Positions 1 through 9,411 of a stretch of 64,000 bases of DNA are shown in pieces. The notes below the pieces were generated by a model, which had not been told where the DNA came from, searched no databases, and worked only from the letters and a program-made list of their open reading frames with translations. Both the position numbers and the translations under genes were made by a program. This DNA is from Odoribacter laneus YIT 12061 (GTDB taxonomy: Bacteria; Bacteroidota; Bacteroidia; Bacteroidales; Marinifilaceae): NCBI RefSeq assembly GCF_000243215.1, contig NZ_JH594596.1, forward strand, positions 1,118,465-1,182,464. The letters are read 5' to 3'. How positions within the stretch are numbered: position 1 is the first letter of the stretch; every line of letters starts with the position of its first letter.

Positions 1-4
1 TTTC

Positions 5-1237
5 TTACAGAGAAACCACACGATTTAGCCTCTCCAAAATCTCCTTATTTGCCTCATCTATAACAGAATTTTCGAGTGACGCTAAATAAATCTGTGTCGT
101 TCTCTCGCTGGTATGCCCCATACCTTCACTGATAACAGAAATAGGCACATTATGGTTACGCGCCGTCGTTGCCCATGTATGACGGGCTGTGTATGAGGAC
201 AGATATAGATGCTCTCCGATTTCTTCTCCCAGTCTCTTCAATTTGCGGTTGTGGTAACTTAAGGCTATCTGATACTGATTGTATGCCACTTCCGGATCTG
301 TCGCAGTGATAATAGGAAAGACATATATGCTGTCTGCTGTTTCAGTTTCATATTGCTTTATGATTTTTTCAATACAAGGTTCAATCCTGATGCAAAGCTG
401 CTGTCCTGTCTTATGTCGCACATAACTGATAACGCTGTTTGATACATCTGATTTCTTAAGGAAGGAAATATCGACGAATGACATACCGCGGGTGCAATAG
501 CTGAAAACGAAGAGATCTCGCGCCAAAGCAAGAGGTTTGGAATAATCCAAATTCATTTTTAGCAAACGCATTATGACATCTTCTCCAACGGCTCGCTTAC
601 GGGTTCGGTCTGTACCGGTATAGGCATTGTTGAACGGAAACCTTTGCTCTGTAAGATTCCTCTTCACCGCCTTGTTGTAAATTGAACGCAAATTTCTGAT
701 ATAGAATGAACTGCTATTCCTTACCACACCGTTTCCGGCAAGCCATCTTTCATATTCTAAGACAAGTGTTTCTGTTATCATGGTAAAAGGGATGTCGTTC
801 CCTTTCAAGAAGGTTCGGATGCTGTTCAGAGTGCGCTGATAGTTTCGGACAGTTCCCATTTGCCTGTTCAGCTTGCAATGCTCTATCTGCTCCTCGAAGA
901 ACGAGAAAACCAACAAGTCACTTTCCGACTTATTAAACAATGATATGACATCGGAGAGTGTGTACTTGTCACCCTTTACATCAAGCTCGCCAATGATATG
1001 TTTCAGTCTCGACAAATCGCTGTCGATTTTGAAATGATATTCGCTGAGCAACGGATTGACGCTGGGCTCTGATGACAATTTGATAATATTCTCTGCCTTT
1101 GTATCCCAATACTCAGGACATAAATGGATATTAGTTGACAATTGCTTAACCTTGCCTTCATGACATAGCTGATAGTATATACTGCCGGGCTTTCCAGCGA
1201 CTGTTGATTTTCTGAATTTTACCTTTATTGTTGCCAT
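5..1237 (-). CDS. Tyrosine recombinase (phage-integrase-like, Bacteroidetes mobile-element type)
   Basis: This 410-residue protein is a site-specific tyrosine recombinase of the kind carried by Bacteroidetes integrative elements and phages. The N-terminal 90 residues resemble the arm-binding domain of that group, followed by a SAM-like core-binding region around residues 100-210 and a C-terminal catalytic domain. Visible catalytic features are an Arg in CTRGMSF (about residue 250), the ARHTWAT box, the GMGHTSE histidine and the nucleophile Tyr in TTQIYLASL near the C terminus. The histidine usually preceding xxR is replaced (YTARHTW), which is common in this group. The gene is complete, with its stop at the window edge. 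It points left, so any cargo it mobilises probably lies left of position 1. No tRNA or obvious attachment core is visible on the right. Confidence 0.9.
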   Translation of the reverse strand: MATIKVKFRKSTVAGKPGSIYYQLCHEGKVKQLSTNIHLCPEYWDTKAENIIKLSSEPSVNPLLSEYHFKIDSDLSRLKHIIGELDVKGDKYTLSDVISLFNKSESDLLVFSFFEEQIEHCKLNRQMGTVRNYQRTLNSIRTFLKGNDIPFTMITETLVLEYERWLAGNGVVRNSSSFYIRNLRSIYNKAVKRNLTEQRFPFNNAYTGTDRTRKRAVGEDVIMRLLKMNLDYSKPLALARDLFVFSYCTRGMSFVDISFLKKSDVSNSVISYVRHKTGQQLCIRIEPCIEKIIKQYETETADSIYVFPIITATDPEVAYNQYQIALSYHNRKLKRLGEEIGEHLYLSSYTARHTWATTARNHNVPISVISEGMGHTSERTTQIYLASLENSVIDEANKEILERLNRVVSL

Positions 1238-1997
1238 ATAATGCTTGGGTTATTAATGATTTAGACCATAATATTGCCAATATAAAAGCCTCCACTCGTG
1301 AGAATGAAGGCTGAGATTATCGTTTGTTAATTTGTACAAAGCTTTCCATAAAATCTAAGAGTATAATCAAAAATTTTACATACTATATACAAAGGCTGAT
1401 AAGGACAGAGAAAAAGAGAGAAAAAATAAATTTTTGAAACAAAAACTTTCTTCAAATCAAGAGAAGGAGGTCTTTTAAAGATAAAAAATTATACCTGTTT
1501 TAAGAAACTCTATTTTCTTCACACTTTCACCAACGAGTAATTTTACTTAATGCCTTCTTTCGAAGTAGAATTAACTTTATTTACTTTAAATGTATATTTT
1601 CTCCGAATAAGTCCTATAATAAAAAGTAAATCATTATTTTGTCCAAAACTTTATTGTTGAAAAATGTCGAAATTATTTAAAAAATATAAGTTTTCAAGGT
1701 TTATGTAATAAGTTTTTCTCTACTTTATTGATTTAAAATGAATAAAAGAGGTGATTTATCGGCAAAAGGGATGCTTTTTTATTGCTGTAATTTTCATTAT
1801 CTTTGTAAGCTTAATTCATTCAAAAGTCTAAAAGTTCAAATGTATAAACTTTCAAGAGTTTAAGGGGACTTCGCTCCTGATTAAAGAATCCGGAAATAGG
1901 AGTGTTTTTATCAAATTTCCCTTTAGGAAGCATTGATCCCCCTGTACGAACTGTTAAGCATTTAAGCTTCTGAACATTAAATATTTTTATTACAGGA
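1238..1997. other. AT-rich intergenic region between integrase and uvrA
   Basis: This 760-bp stretch has no credible gene. It contains an imperfect stem-loop at 1287-1312 (AGCCT/AGGCT outer pairs, 9 of 11 paired) in the integrase leader and a candidate uvrA promoter element near 1798. A small stem, AGGGG/CTCCT, sits in the putative uvrA leader around 1861-1877. If the integrase marks the end of an integrated element, an attachment site would be expected here or just left of the window. I could not recognise one. Confidence 0.6.
1798..1805 (+). promoter_or_regulatory. Candidate -7 element for uvrA
   Basis: TATCTTTG matches the Bacteroidetes -7 consensus TAnnTTTG. The -33 region is only a T-run near 1775-1780. 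If used, transcription would start near 1812 and leave a leader of about 185 nt before uvrA. Confidence 0.45.
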
Positions 1998-4769
1998 ATG
2001 GAAAAAGGAAAACAATATATAGAGCTGAAGGGAGTCCGGGTACATAATCTGAAAAATATCAACTTAAAGATAGAGTTGAATAAATTGATTGTGATTACCG
2101 GCGTATCGGGTAGCGGGAAATCTTCTCTGGCTTTTGATACCTTATATGCTGAAGGACAGCGCAGATATGTGGAGAGTTTGTCAGCTTATGCCAGACAATT
2201 TTTAGGACGGCTGAATAAGCCGGAATGCGATTATATCAAAGGTATCCCGCCGGCTGTCGCGATTGAGCAAAAAGTAAATACTTCTAATCCCCGTTCGACA
2301 GTGGGAACTTCCACGGAAATATACGATTATATCAAATTGCTTTATGCACGGGCAGGACGGACTTTCTCCCCTGTATCCGGTAAAGAAGTACAACGGGATT
2401 CCGTAGACAGTATTTGCAGATATATTATAGAAGGGCACGAAGGGAAAAGCGTTATTATCCTGTCCCGTCCAGAAAAGCTACAGGAAAAAGAGAGTCTTTC
2501 TCTTTTACTGAGCCAGGGATTTACCCGTATTAAAAGCGGAGACCAGTTTTTCCGCATCAACGATATTATGGATCAGCCGGAACTATTGGAAAAACAGGCG
2601 GAAACTTATCTGGTAGTGGACCGGATTTCTATTGATAAGGAAAGAGATACGCAATCCCGGATTTCAGAATCTGTAGAAACAGCCCTTTACGAAGGGAAAG
2701 GAGAATGTTTTATTGAAATAGACGGAAATATACGGTCTTTTTCAAACCGGTTTGAAGCCGACGGAATGGTTTTTCAGATTCCTTCCGTCAATATGTTCAG
2801 TTTTAACTCTCCCATAGGAGCCTGTCCTAAATGCGAGGGGTACGGCAGAGTATTGGGAATAGACGAAGATTTGGTCATTCCCAATAAAGCACTGAGTGTG
2901 TACGAGGATGCCATTATGTGCTGGCGGGGAGAAGTCATGAGCGAATGGAAAAAAGAACTCCTCCGGAACGCGCATCATGTAAAATTTCCCGTCCACACTC
3001 CCTATTATGAGTTGACTCCTGAGGAAAGACAACTACTTTGGAACGGTTGCCGGTATTTCCATGGAATCTATGATTTTTTTACTTATCTGGAATCCAAAAA
3101 ATATAAAATTCAAAACCGGGTCATGATTGCCAGGTATACCGGAAAGACCAGATGCCCCGACTGTCAGGGAACCCGCTTAAAACCGGAAGCTGCTTTCGTA
3201 AAAATCGACGGGAAATCTATTCCGGAATTGGTAGAAATGCCTGTAGACGAATTAAAATCGTTTTTCGATCAACTCACCCTGACCGATTATCAGCAGAAAG
3301 TGGCAGAGCGGATATTGCCTGATATTCGTAATCGTCTGGAATTTCTACAGGAAGTAGGACTAGGGTATCTCACTTTAAACCGTCTCTCCTCTTCTCTTTC
3401 CGGAGGGGAATCTCAACGGATCAATCTGGCTACATCTTTGGGATCTGCACTGGTCGGTTCGCTTTATATCTTAGATGAACCCAGTATAGGACTTCATTCC
3501 AGAGATACAGCACAACTGATTAAAGTTTTGAAAAGACTGAGAGATCTGGGAAATACGGTTATTGTCGTAGAACACGACGAAGATATTATCCGGGCGGCGG
3601 ATCAAATTATAGATATCGGCCCTTATGCCGGCAGACTGGGCGGAGAAGTCGTATTCCAGGGAACGATGGAAGATATGAAAAAAGCGAATACTCTGACAGC
3701 CGGTTATATCTATGGAAAAGAGCATATTGAAGTGCCCCGGCAACGCCGTTCTTTTTCCCGGAAAATTACAGTTACGGGGGCTACGGAAAATAATTTGAAA
3801 AATATTTCAGTAGATATTCCCTTGGGAGTTATGACTGCTGTAACCGGAGTCAGCGGTTCCGGAAAAAGTACATTGATTAAAGACATACTGGTACCGGCTT
3901 TACAAAAATATTACGGCGATTATTCAGACAGGACCGGAAGCTTTGATAAACTGTTGGGGGATCTGAAAGCACTGTCAGCAGTCGAATTTATCGATCAAAA
4001 TCCGATCGGAAAATCTACCCGTTCCAATCCGGTCACTTATGTGAAAGCCTGGGATGATATTCGAAAGATATTTGCAGATGAAAAATTATCAAAACAACAA
4101 GGCTTTAAACCCTCCCATTTTTCGTTTAATGTTCCGGGGGGACGCTGTGAAGAATGCCAGGGGGAAGGTATCATTAAGGTCGAAATGCAATTTATGGCCG
4201 ATGTGTACCTGGAATGTGAACATTGCAAAGGACGGCGTTTTAAAGATGATGTGCTAGAAGTAAAATACAAGGGAAAAAATATATTCGATGTTTTGGAAAT
4301 GACCGTCAATCAAGCTGTCGAATTCTTTTCCTCCGGGAGCTCTCATAGTGAACGAAGTATCATTGAAAAATTACAAAAATTGGTGGATGTAGGCTTAGGA
4401 TATGTAAAATTGGGACAATCTTCCAGTACATTGAGTGGCGGAGAAAGTCAACGGGTAAAACTGGCTTATCATCTGAGCCGGGAAAATCCGGAACCGACTT
4501 TATTTGTATTTGACGAACCGACTACCGGCCTGCATTTTCACGATATCCACAAATTGATGGATTCTTTAAATGCCCTACTGGACCGGGGACATACCGTACT
4601 GATCATCGAACACAATATGGATGTGATAAAATGTGCGGATTATATTATTGATTTAGGTCCGGAAGGCGGAAAACAAGGAGGAAAGATTGTTTTTGAAGGC
4701 CGGCCGGAAGAGCTTATTCTCTGTGAACAATCTTATACCGGAAAATATTTAAGAGAAAAACTGAAATAA
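1998..4769 (+). CDS. uvrA: Excinuclease ABC subunit A (UvrA)
   Basis: UvrA is the damage-sensing ATPase dimer of nucleotide excision repair; it loads UvrB at lesions. The 923-residue protein has two ABC modules: Walker A GVSGSGKS at 35-42 and again near 617-624, and signature LSGGESQR near 468 and 812, each followed by a Walker B DEP motif. The C-terminal zinc module is intact (C717, C720, C740, C743). The first zinc module keeps the later pair (C276, C279), but the earlier CxxC expected near 253-256 reads EADG. A further CxxC lies at 386-389. The missing pair suggests a UvrA subtype with a reduced insertion domain. It probably heads a transcript with pyrK, 38 bp downstream. Confidence 0.95.
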   Translation: MEKGKQYIELKGVRVHNLKNINLKIELNKLIVITGVSGSGKSSLAFDTLYAEGQRRYVESLSAYARQFLGRLNKPECDYIKGIPPAVAIEQKVNTSNPRSTVGTSTEIYDYIKLLYARAGRTFSPVSGKEVQRDSVDSICRYIIEGHEGKSVIILSRPEKLQEKESLSLLLSQGFTRIKSGDQFFRINDIMDQPELLEKQAETYLVVDRISIDKERDTQSRISESVETALYEGKGECFIEIDGNIRSFSNRFEADGMVFQIPSVNMFSFNSPIGACPKCEGYGRVLGIDEDLVIPNKALSVYEDAIMCWRGEVMSEWKKELLRNAHHVKFPVHTPYYELTPEERQLLWNGCRYFHGIYDFFTYLESKKYKIQNRVMIARYTGKTRCPDCQGTRLKPEAAFVKIDGKSIPELVEMPVDELKSFFDQLTLTDYQQKVAERILPDIRNRLEFLQEVGLGYLTLNRLSSSLSGGESQRINLATSLGSALVGSLYILDEPSIGLHSRDTAQLIKVLKRLRDLGNTVIVVEHDEDIIRAADQIIDIGPYAGRLGGEVVFQGTMEDMKKANTLTAGYIYGKEHIEVPRQRRSFSRKITVTGATENNLKNISVDIPLGVMTAVTGVSGSGKSTLIKDILVPALQKYYGDYSDRTGSFDKLLGDLKALSAVEFIDQNPIGKSTRSNPVTYVKAWDDIRKIFADEKLSKQQGFKPSHFSFNVPGGRCEECQGEGIIKVEMQFMADVYLECEHCKGRRFKDDVLEVKYKGKNIFDVLEMTVNQAVEFFSSGSSHSERSIIEKLQKLVDVGLGYVKLGQSSSTLSGGESQRVKLAYHLSRENPEPTLFVFDEPTTGLHFHDIHKLMDSLNALLDRGHTVLIIEHNMDVIKCADYIIDLGPEGGKQGGKIVFEGRPEELILCEQSYTGKYLREKLK

Positions 4770-4807
4770 AGTGAATAATCAGGTGTGTTATGCATAATTC
4801 ATGCAGT

Positions 4808-5569
4808 ATGAAAAAAATAATCGATTTCCTAGTAAAGGAGAACCGGCAACTCAATGAAAATATGTTTTTACTGAGTTTGTATTCCGAAGAATTGCCTTCT
4901 CTCCGGCCCGGACAGTTTGTAAATGTGAAAGTGGAAGATTCTCCTGCCACTTTTTTGAGGCGTCCTCTATCTGTTTATGATGTAGATGAAGAAAATAAAC
5001 TGTTATTCTTATTCATAAAGATAGCAGGTGCAGGTACACAAAGACTCTCCCGTTTAAAAGCAAATGAAAGGTTGAACCTTATACTACCCTTGGGTAATTC
5101 TTTTTCTATACCCCAAAAGGGACGCTGTCTACTCGTTGGAGGGGGTGTGGGAATAGCCCCCTTGCTGTATTTATCCAAGGAAATGCATAAAAAAGGATTA
5201 ACCCCGGATTTATTGATCGGGGTTCGTTCAAAAAATGACATCGTACTGGAAGATTCTTTCCGGCAATATGCTCAATTATACTATACAACAGAGGACGGTT
5301 CCTTCGGGGAAAAAGGGTATCCTACCCAGCATTCCCTGTTGGCCAATCAATACGATCACATTTTTTGTTGTGGTCCCGAACCCATGATGAAAGCTGTGGC
5401 AAAATATGCAGCAGCCCGTCAGGTGGATTGTGAAGTATCTTTGGAAAACTTGATGGCCTGCGGCATTGGAGCCTGTCTTTGCTGTGTTACGGATACGACT
5501 GCCGGACACAAATGCGTATGTACAGAAGGACCTGTTTTTAATATAAAAGATTTGAAATGGCAGATTTAA
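4808..5569 (+). CDS. pyrK: Dihydroorotate dehydrogenase B electron-transfer subunit (PyrK)
   Basis: PyrK carries FAD and a [2Fe-2S] cluster and passes electrons from PyrD to NAD+ in pyrimidine synthesis. The sequence has the flavin-binding RRPLSVYD motif, a glycine-rich nucleotide site ([11 protein letters not shown]) and C-terminal cluster cysteines in [11 protein letters not shown] plus a later CVC. The family normally begins at [18 protein letters not shown], so I place the start at 4808. An ATG at 4790, with a weak AGG upstream, would add six residues. The gene overlaps pyrD by 13 bp, consistent with a two-subunit enzyme and coupled translation. Confidence 0.93.
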   Translation: MKKIIDFLVKENRQLNENMFLLSLYSEELPSLRPGQFVNVKVEDSPATFLRRPLSVYDVDEENKLLFLFIKIAGAGTQRLSRLKANERLNLILPLGNSFSIPQKGRCLLVGGGVGIAPLLYLSKEMHKKGLTPDLLIGVRSKNDIVLEDSFRQYAQLYYTTEDGSFGEKGYPTQHSLLANQYDHIFCCGPEPMMKAVAKYAAARQVDCEVSLENLMACGIGACLCCVTDTTAGHKCVCTEGPVFNIKDLKWQI

Positions 5570-6462
5570 ACGTTCATTTAAAAGGATTGGATTTGAAAAA
5601 TCCGGTATTAACGGCTTCCGGTACTTTCGGCTACGGTTCTGAATTTCAAGATTTCATCGACCTATCCCACTTAGGAGGCTTTATTGTCAAAGGAACTACT
5701 TTAAACCCCCGTGAAGGGAATCCCTACCCGCGCATGGCAGAAACTCCTTGCGGTATGCTGAATGCCGTAGGTTTGCAAAACAAAGGGGTGGATTATTTTA
5801 TTACTCATATCTACCCGGAAATTAAAGATATCTCTACTTCTGTTCTGGTGAATGTTTCAGGGTCTACTGTTTCAGATTATATAGCCACTGCGGAGAAAAT
5901 TAACGAGTTGAGCCATATTCCGGGTATTGAATTGAATATATCCTGTCCGAATGTGAAGGAAGGCGGGATGGCTTTTGGCACCCGTTGTTCTTCCGTTTCG
6001 GAAGTGGTTAAAGCTGTCAGACAAGTTTATCACAAACACCTGATGGTAAAATTATCCCCTAATGTTACCGATATACAGGAAATAGCCCTTACAGCTGAGG
6101 GAGAAGGAGCAGATTCCGTCTCTTTGATCAATACACTGCTGGGTATGGCTATAGATATCAAAACCCGTAAACCCAGGCTCAGTACGGTGACAGGCGGGTT
6201 AAGCGGTCCATGCGTAAAGCCTGTCGCTTTGCGCATGGTATGGCAAGTTGCTAAAGTCGTAAAAATACCCGTCGTGGGATTAGGCGGAATCATGAACGCA
6301 GAGGATGCTATCGAATTTTTCTTAGCGGGAGCCTCAGCTATTCAGGTTGGTACGGCTAATTTCATCGATCCTGCGGTAACGATAAAAATAACAGAAGGGA
6401 TAAACGATTATCTGGACAAAAACGGATTCCAAAAAATACAGGATATTGTCGGACTGATCTAA
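5557..6462 (+). CDS. pyrD: Dihydroorotate dehydrogenase, class 1B catalytic subunit
   Basis: This FMN-containing TIM-barrel enzyme oxidises dihydroorotate to orotate, the fourth step of UMP synthesis. At 301 residues it has normal length for class 1B. The catalytic Cys is at 130 in [13 protein letters not shown], and the phosphate-binding glycine motifs GLGGI and VGTANF are near the C terminus. The overlapping PyrK gene marks it as the NAD-linked 1B type rather than the membrane quinone-linked class 2. The stop codon lies 3 bp from the stop of the convergent XRE gene. Confidence 0.96.
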   Translation: MADLNVHLKGLDLKNPVLTASGTFGYGSEFQDFIDLSHLGGFIVKGTTLNPREGNPYPRMAETPCGMLNAVGLQNKGVDYFITHIYPEIKDISTSVLVNVSGSTVSDYIATAEKINELSHIPGIELNISCPNVKEGGMAFGTRCSSVSEVVKAVRQVYHKHLMVKLSPNVTDIQEIALTAEGEGADSVSLINTLLGMAIDIKTRKPRLSTVTGGLSGPCVKPVALRMVWQVAKVVKIPVVGLGGIMNAEDAIEFFLAGASAIQVGTANFIDPAVTIKITEGINDYLDKNGFQKIQDIVGLI

Positions 6463-6465
6463 ATC

Positions 6466-6900
6466 CTATCCTTTTAGATAGTCTTCAAAACTACCGTCAG
6501 TAAAAAACAAGACAATCCGTTTTACGGTCTTACCTGACTCCGTCCTCGGTAAAGCGGCAGTTATTTCGTCCGGAATAACTGCCGGAGAGGCTGAGGATGT
6601 CACAACGGGAGACTCCTCCGTCTCTTTTTTTATTTCCTTTTTGTTTTTCTCACTATCTACAGAGGGTAAACTTAAATTTGCCGGGGACGGGGAAACCGAC
6701 ATGCTTCCTTTTCCTGTCAACAACCAATCCATACTGATATCCGGAAACACTTTGGCTATATTTACCAATACATCATATCCGGGCTTATTCCTTCCTTTCA
6801 ACAAATGTGAAATGGCAGAAGGATTGACCTCTATCATATTTGCAAATTTTGTTGCCGTCAATCCCTTTTTTTCAATCAACTCGTTTAACCGTTCTTTCAT
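6466..6900 (-). CDS. XRE-family transcriptional regulator with conserved C-terminal tail
   Basis: The 144-residue protein starts with an XRE/CI-type helix-turn-helix (about residues 1-62; LTATKFANMIEVNPSAISHL) and a DWLLTGKGSM segment typical of CI-repressor-like N-terminal domains. A low-complexity Ser/Pro/Glu/Lys linker follows (about 67-120). It ends in a short ordered tail, KRIVLFFTDGSFEDYLKG, which could be a multimerisation or ligand element. No peptidase domain is present, so it is not a LexA-type self-cleaving repressor. Its promoter at 6963-6994 is covered by palindromes, which suggests autoregulation. The target pathway is not evident. Confidence 0.85.
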   Translation of the reverse strand: MKERLNELIEKKGLTATKFANMIEVNPSAISHLLKGRNKPGYDVLVNIAKVFPDISMDWLLTGKGSMSVSPSPANLSLPSVDSEKNKKEIKKETEESPVVTSSASPAVIPDEITAALPRTESGKTVKRIVLFFTDGSFEDYLKG

Positions 6901-6957
6901 AAAAACCGCATCTTTAGTAAAACCTCCCTAAAACGATAATACAACGTAATCTGTATA

Positions 6958-7030
6958 TATTACAAATGTAATAAAAAGAAAAAGAAAAATCAAATTACAA
7001 TTGTAATTAATAACCTGTTACAATTGTAAC
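6958..7030. promoter_or_regulatory. Cluster of three palindromic operators upstream of the XRE gene
   Basis: Three inverted repeats share TTACA-N2-TGTAA arms: 6958-6973 (7-bp arms, TATTACA/TGTAATA), 6993-7008 (a perfect 16-bp palindrome) and 7017-7030 (a perfect 14-bp palindrome). Site 1 contains the -7 element and site 2 overlaps the -33 element of the XRE promoter. They probably bind the adjacent XRE protein; that assignment is inferred. Confidence 0.7.
6963..6994 (-). promoter_or_regulatory. Promoter of the XRE regulator
   Basis: On the minus strand TTTG (6994-6991) is followed by 20 nt and then TACATTTG (6970-6963), an exact match to the Bacteroidetes -33/-7 pattern. Transcription would start near 6956, giving a leader of about 55 nt. 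Confidence 0.65.
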
Positions 7031-7386
7031 TAAAATCATTCTTATTTCTAATTTTCATTTTAATAACTGGTATTCAATTTATTAAAAACAATCCTCTGGC
7101 ACTCAATGCTTAAAATTTTTATAATCAATATATTAGTATTAAAAGATCATTTTTTCAAGACTGTATTTCACATGTATTTCTACTTTATATAAATGTTATA
7201 TTTCATTGATTATAAAACACATTACTATTAATTTTATATTATTTTTCAATTAAAATGAAAGAAAATAAATTTTTAGAGCTTATAATTATAAAGTAAAATA
7301 TTAATTGATTATGAATTTTATATTGGTTATCAATTTATTATATGCACAATATAATCTTTGTCAATCTGTTCTTGCTAACAATGAAT

Positions 7387-7483
7387 TTACAACTGTATTT
7401 TTATCTGTTTTAAATGGTTTTGTTACAAGTGTAAACTCTATTATCCCCTTTTTAAGGCCTTGAACTTAGATTACATTTGTAAT
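7387..7483. promoter_or_regulatory. Second operator cluster, upstream of the peptidase gene
   Basis: There are two good TTACA-N2-TGTAA sites, at 7423-7434 and 7471-7482 (the latter extended to ATTACA/TGTAAT), plus a degenerate TTACA-N2-TGTAT at 7387-7398. The last good site also contains TACATTTG, which could serve as an additional -7 element. These sites lie about 90-190 bp upstream of the main peptidase promoter, so looping between the two clusters is possible. Confidence 0.55.
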
Positions 7484-7535
7484 GAGGATTTTTTTCTTCT
7501 AAAAATAATTTTGTGAACCCTGTTTCAATTTGTTA

Positions 7536-7566
7536 TTTGTAAATTGTACGATTCTTATTATATTTG
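7536..7566 (+). promoter_or_regulatory. Promoter of the Xaa-Pro aminopeptidase gene
   Basis: TTTG at 7536-7539, a 19-nt spacer and TATATTTG at 7559-7566 fit the Bacteroidetes consensus. The start would be near 7573, leaving a leader of about 19 nt. Confidence 0.6.
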
Positions 7567-7591
7567 AAAAAATAATAAAATTGAATAATTT

Positions 7592-9370
7592 ATGACGATA
7601 AAGGAAAAACTGGCTGCCTTACGGGAAATTATGGACCGGGAAGGTTTAGACGCTTACATTGTCTCCGGTATAGACCCGCACAATAGCGAATATTTACCAG
7701 AAGCCTGGCAGCAGAGAAAATGGATATCCGGTTTTACCGGTTCCTATGGTACGGTTGTGGTAACACAGGAAGAAGCAGGTTTGTGGACAGATACCCGTTA
7801 TTTCATTCAGGCAGAAAAGGAATTGCAAGGAAGCGGGATTCATATGCATAAGTTGAGGGTACCGGAAGCTGTAGATTATCCTGAATGGTTGAATGATACA
7901 CTGGCTCCGGAATCGAGAGTCGGAATCGATAGTTTTTGTATGACTGTCGGAGATATTGAACGGTTAAACCGGGTATTTGCTTCCAAACAGATTCGTGTAG
8001 TAGAAAAAACGGATTTGTTGGGAGAAATATGGCTGGACCGGCCGGCCCTTCCGGAAGCTGCTGTATTCTTATTGGATGCAAAGTATACCGGACTGACAAC
8101 AAAACAAAAAATTCAGTCCGTCAGGGATTATTTAAAAGAAAAAAAAGCGGATGCACTTCTTTTAAGTTGTCTGGACGAAATTGCCTGGTTGTACAATATC
8201 AGAGGAAAGGATATTCCTTATAACCCGGTTGTTATCAGTTACGCTTTGGTCTCTGCCGAACGGGCCTGGTTGTTTGTAAAACCGGCTAAGATACCTGCCG
8301 AAGTCAAGCAGGCTTTGGAAGAAGCCGGAGTCGAAATTCGGGATTACCATCATTTGTTTCTCTTTTTGGAAGAATGGAAAGACAAAAAGAAATTTTGCCT
8401 AGACACCTCTACATTGAATTTTGCTGTATACAATAAAATCGCTGCTTCTCATGAGATCATTACAGGCAGATCCCCCGTCGTCCTTTGGAAAGCGTTGAAA
8501 AATCCGACGGAAATTGCTGGATTCCGAAAAGCTTGTCAACAAGACGGGATTGCCATGACGCGCTTTTTTTACTGGCTGGAACAACAAGTGGGAAAACGGA
8601 CAATTTCTGAAACCGAGGCTGCCGAAAAACTTACTGCTTTGCGGAAGGAAAATCCGGATTACATTTCAGACAGCTTTCATACAATTTCCGCTTATGGTCC
8701 TAACGCAGCTTTACCACATTATTCGGCTGTCCCTGGAAAAGATACCTTGTTACAACCCAAAGGCTTGTATCTGGTGGATTCCGGAGCTCAGTATTGGTAT
8801 GGCACCACGGATATAACCCGTACTGTTCCGCTGGGCGAATTGACTGCTCTGGAAAAAGAAGATTACACCCTCGTTCTGAAAGGTATGATTGCTTTGAGCA
8901 GATGTATTTTCCTGCAAGGAACTAGCGGTGCAAATATCGATATAGTTGCCAGGCAGCCTTTGTGGGATCATTTCAGAAACTTTGGACACGGCACCGGACA
9001 TGGAATTGGACATGTCCTTTGTGTACACGAAGGACCGCAGGATATACGTCAAACCTGGAAAGATCAGCCTTTGTTACCTGGAATGGTTACTTCCGACGAA
9101 CCGGGAATATACCGGGAAAATTTCCACGGCGTGAGACATGAGAACATTACTGTCTGTTGTCGGTTGAGGGAGAATGAATTCGGTATATGGTTGGGTTTTG
9201 AAACACTAACACTTTGTTATTTCGATACCTCTGCCCTTTTACCTGAATTATTAAATGAAGAAGAAAAAAAATGGCTGAATGCATATCACCATAGCGTCTA
9301 CAAACAAATTTCTCCTTACCTCTGTCCGCAAGAAGCTGAATGGCTCCAAAAGAAAACAAAAGAAATTTAA
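7592..9370 (+). CDS. Xaa-Pro aminopeptidase (M24B family)
   Basis: This metallopeptidase removes N-terminal residues that precede proline. The 592-residue form has two creatinase-like N-terminal domains (about 1-310), a pita-bread catalytic domain (about 320-530) and a C-terminal extension, as in the large eukaryotic-type and Bacteroidetes enzymes. All five metal ligands are visible: D396 and D407 in VDSGAQYWYGTTDITRT, H470 in GTGHGIGH, E503 in TSDEPGIY and E517 in GVRHENI. There is no signal peptide, so it is probably cytoplasmic. It is a single-gene unit, closed by a strong terminator. Confidence 0.94.
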   Translation: MTIKEKLAALREIMDREGLDAYIVSGIDPHNSEYLPEAWQQRKWISGFTGSYGTVVVTQEEAGLWTDTRYFIQAEKELQGSGIHMHKLRVPEAVDYPEWLNDTLAPESRVGIDSFCMTVGDIERLNRVFASKQIRVVEKTDLLGEIWLDRPALPEAAVFLLDAKYTGLTTKQKIQSVRDYLKEKKADALLLSCLDEIAWLYNIRGKDIPYNPVVISYALVSAERAWLFVKPAKIPAEVKQALEEAGVEIRDYHHLFLFLEEWKDKKKFCLDTSTLNFAVYNKIAASHEIITGRSPVVLWKALKNPTEIAGFRKACQQDGIAMTRFFYWLEQQVGKRTISETEAAEKLTALRKENPDYISDSFHTISAYGPNAALPHYSAVPGKDTLLQPKGLYLVDSGAQYWYGTTDITRTVPLGELTALEKEDYTLVLKGMIALSRCIFLQGTSGANIDIVARQPLWDHFRNFGHGTGHGIGHVLCVHEGPQDIRQTWKDQPLLPGMVTSDEPGIYRENFHGVRHENITVCCRLRENEFGIWLGFETLTLCYFDTSALLPELLNEEEKKWLNAYHHSVYKQISPYLCPQEAEWLQKKTKEI

Positions 9371-9376
9371 AAAATA

Positions 9377-9411
9377 TTGCGTCATTCTTTAAAGAGTGAC
9401 GCAACCTTTTT
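9377..9411 (+). terminator. Intrinsic terminator of the peptidase gene
   Basis: A 28-nt near-perfect palindrome (9377-9404, arms TTGCGTCA/TGACGCAA outside and TCTTT/AAAGA inside, one mismatch) is followed by CCTTTTT. It begins 6 nt after the peptidase stop codon. Confidence 0.8.

Larger units (their letters stand above)
6901..7591. other. AT-rich intergenic region with palindromic operator array
   Basis: The 690-bp spacer between the divergent XRE and peptidase genes has no convincing coding sequence. It carries five TTACA-N2-TGTAA palindromes plus one degenerate copy, grouped at the XRE end (6958-7030) and at 7387-7483. It also contains promoters for both flanking genes. The middle part, about 7031-7380, is featureless AT-rich DNA. 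Confidence 0.7.

Noticed and set aside
1238-1997. CTnDOT-type attachment core (GTAnnTTTGC) beside the integrase
   Set aside because: No match was found in this stretch; TATCTTTG at 1798 is a promoter-like element without the required flanks.
7311-7463. A 50-codon reading frame in the XRE-peptidase spacer
   Set aside because: It has no ribosome site, overlaps several operator palindromes and lies in AT-rich DNA where such frames arise by chance; the protein looks like nothing known.
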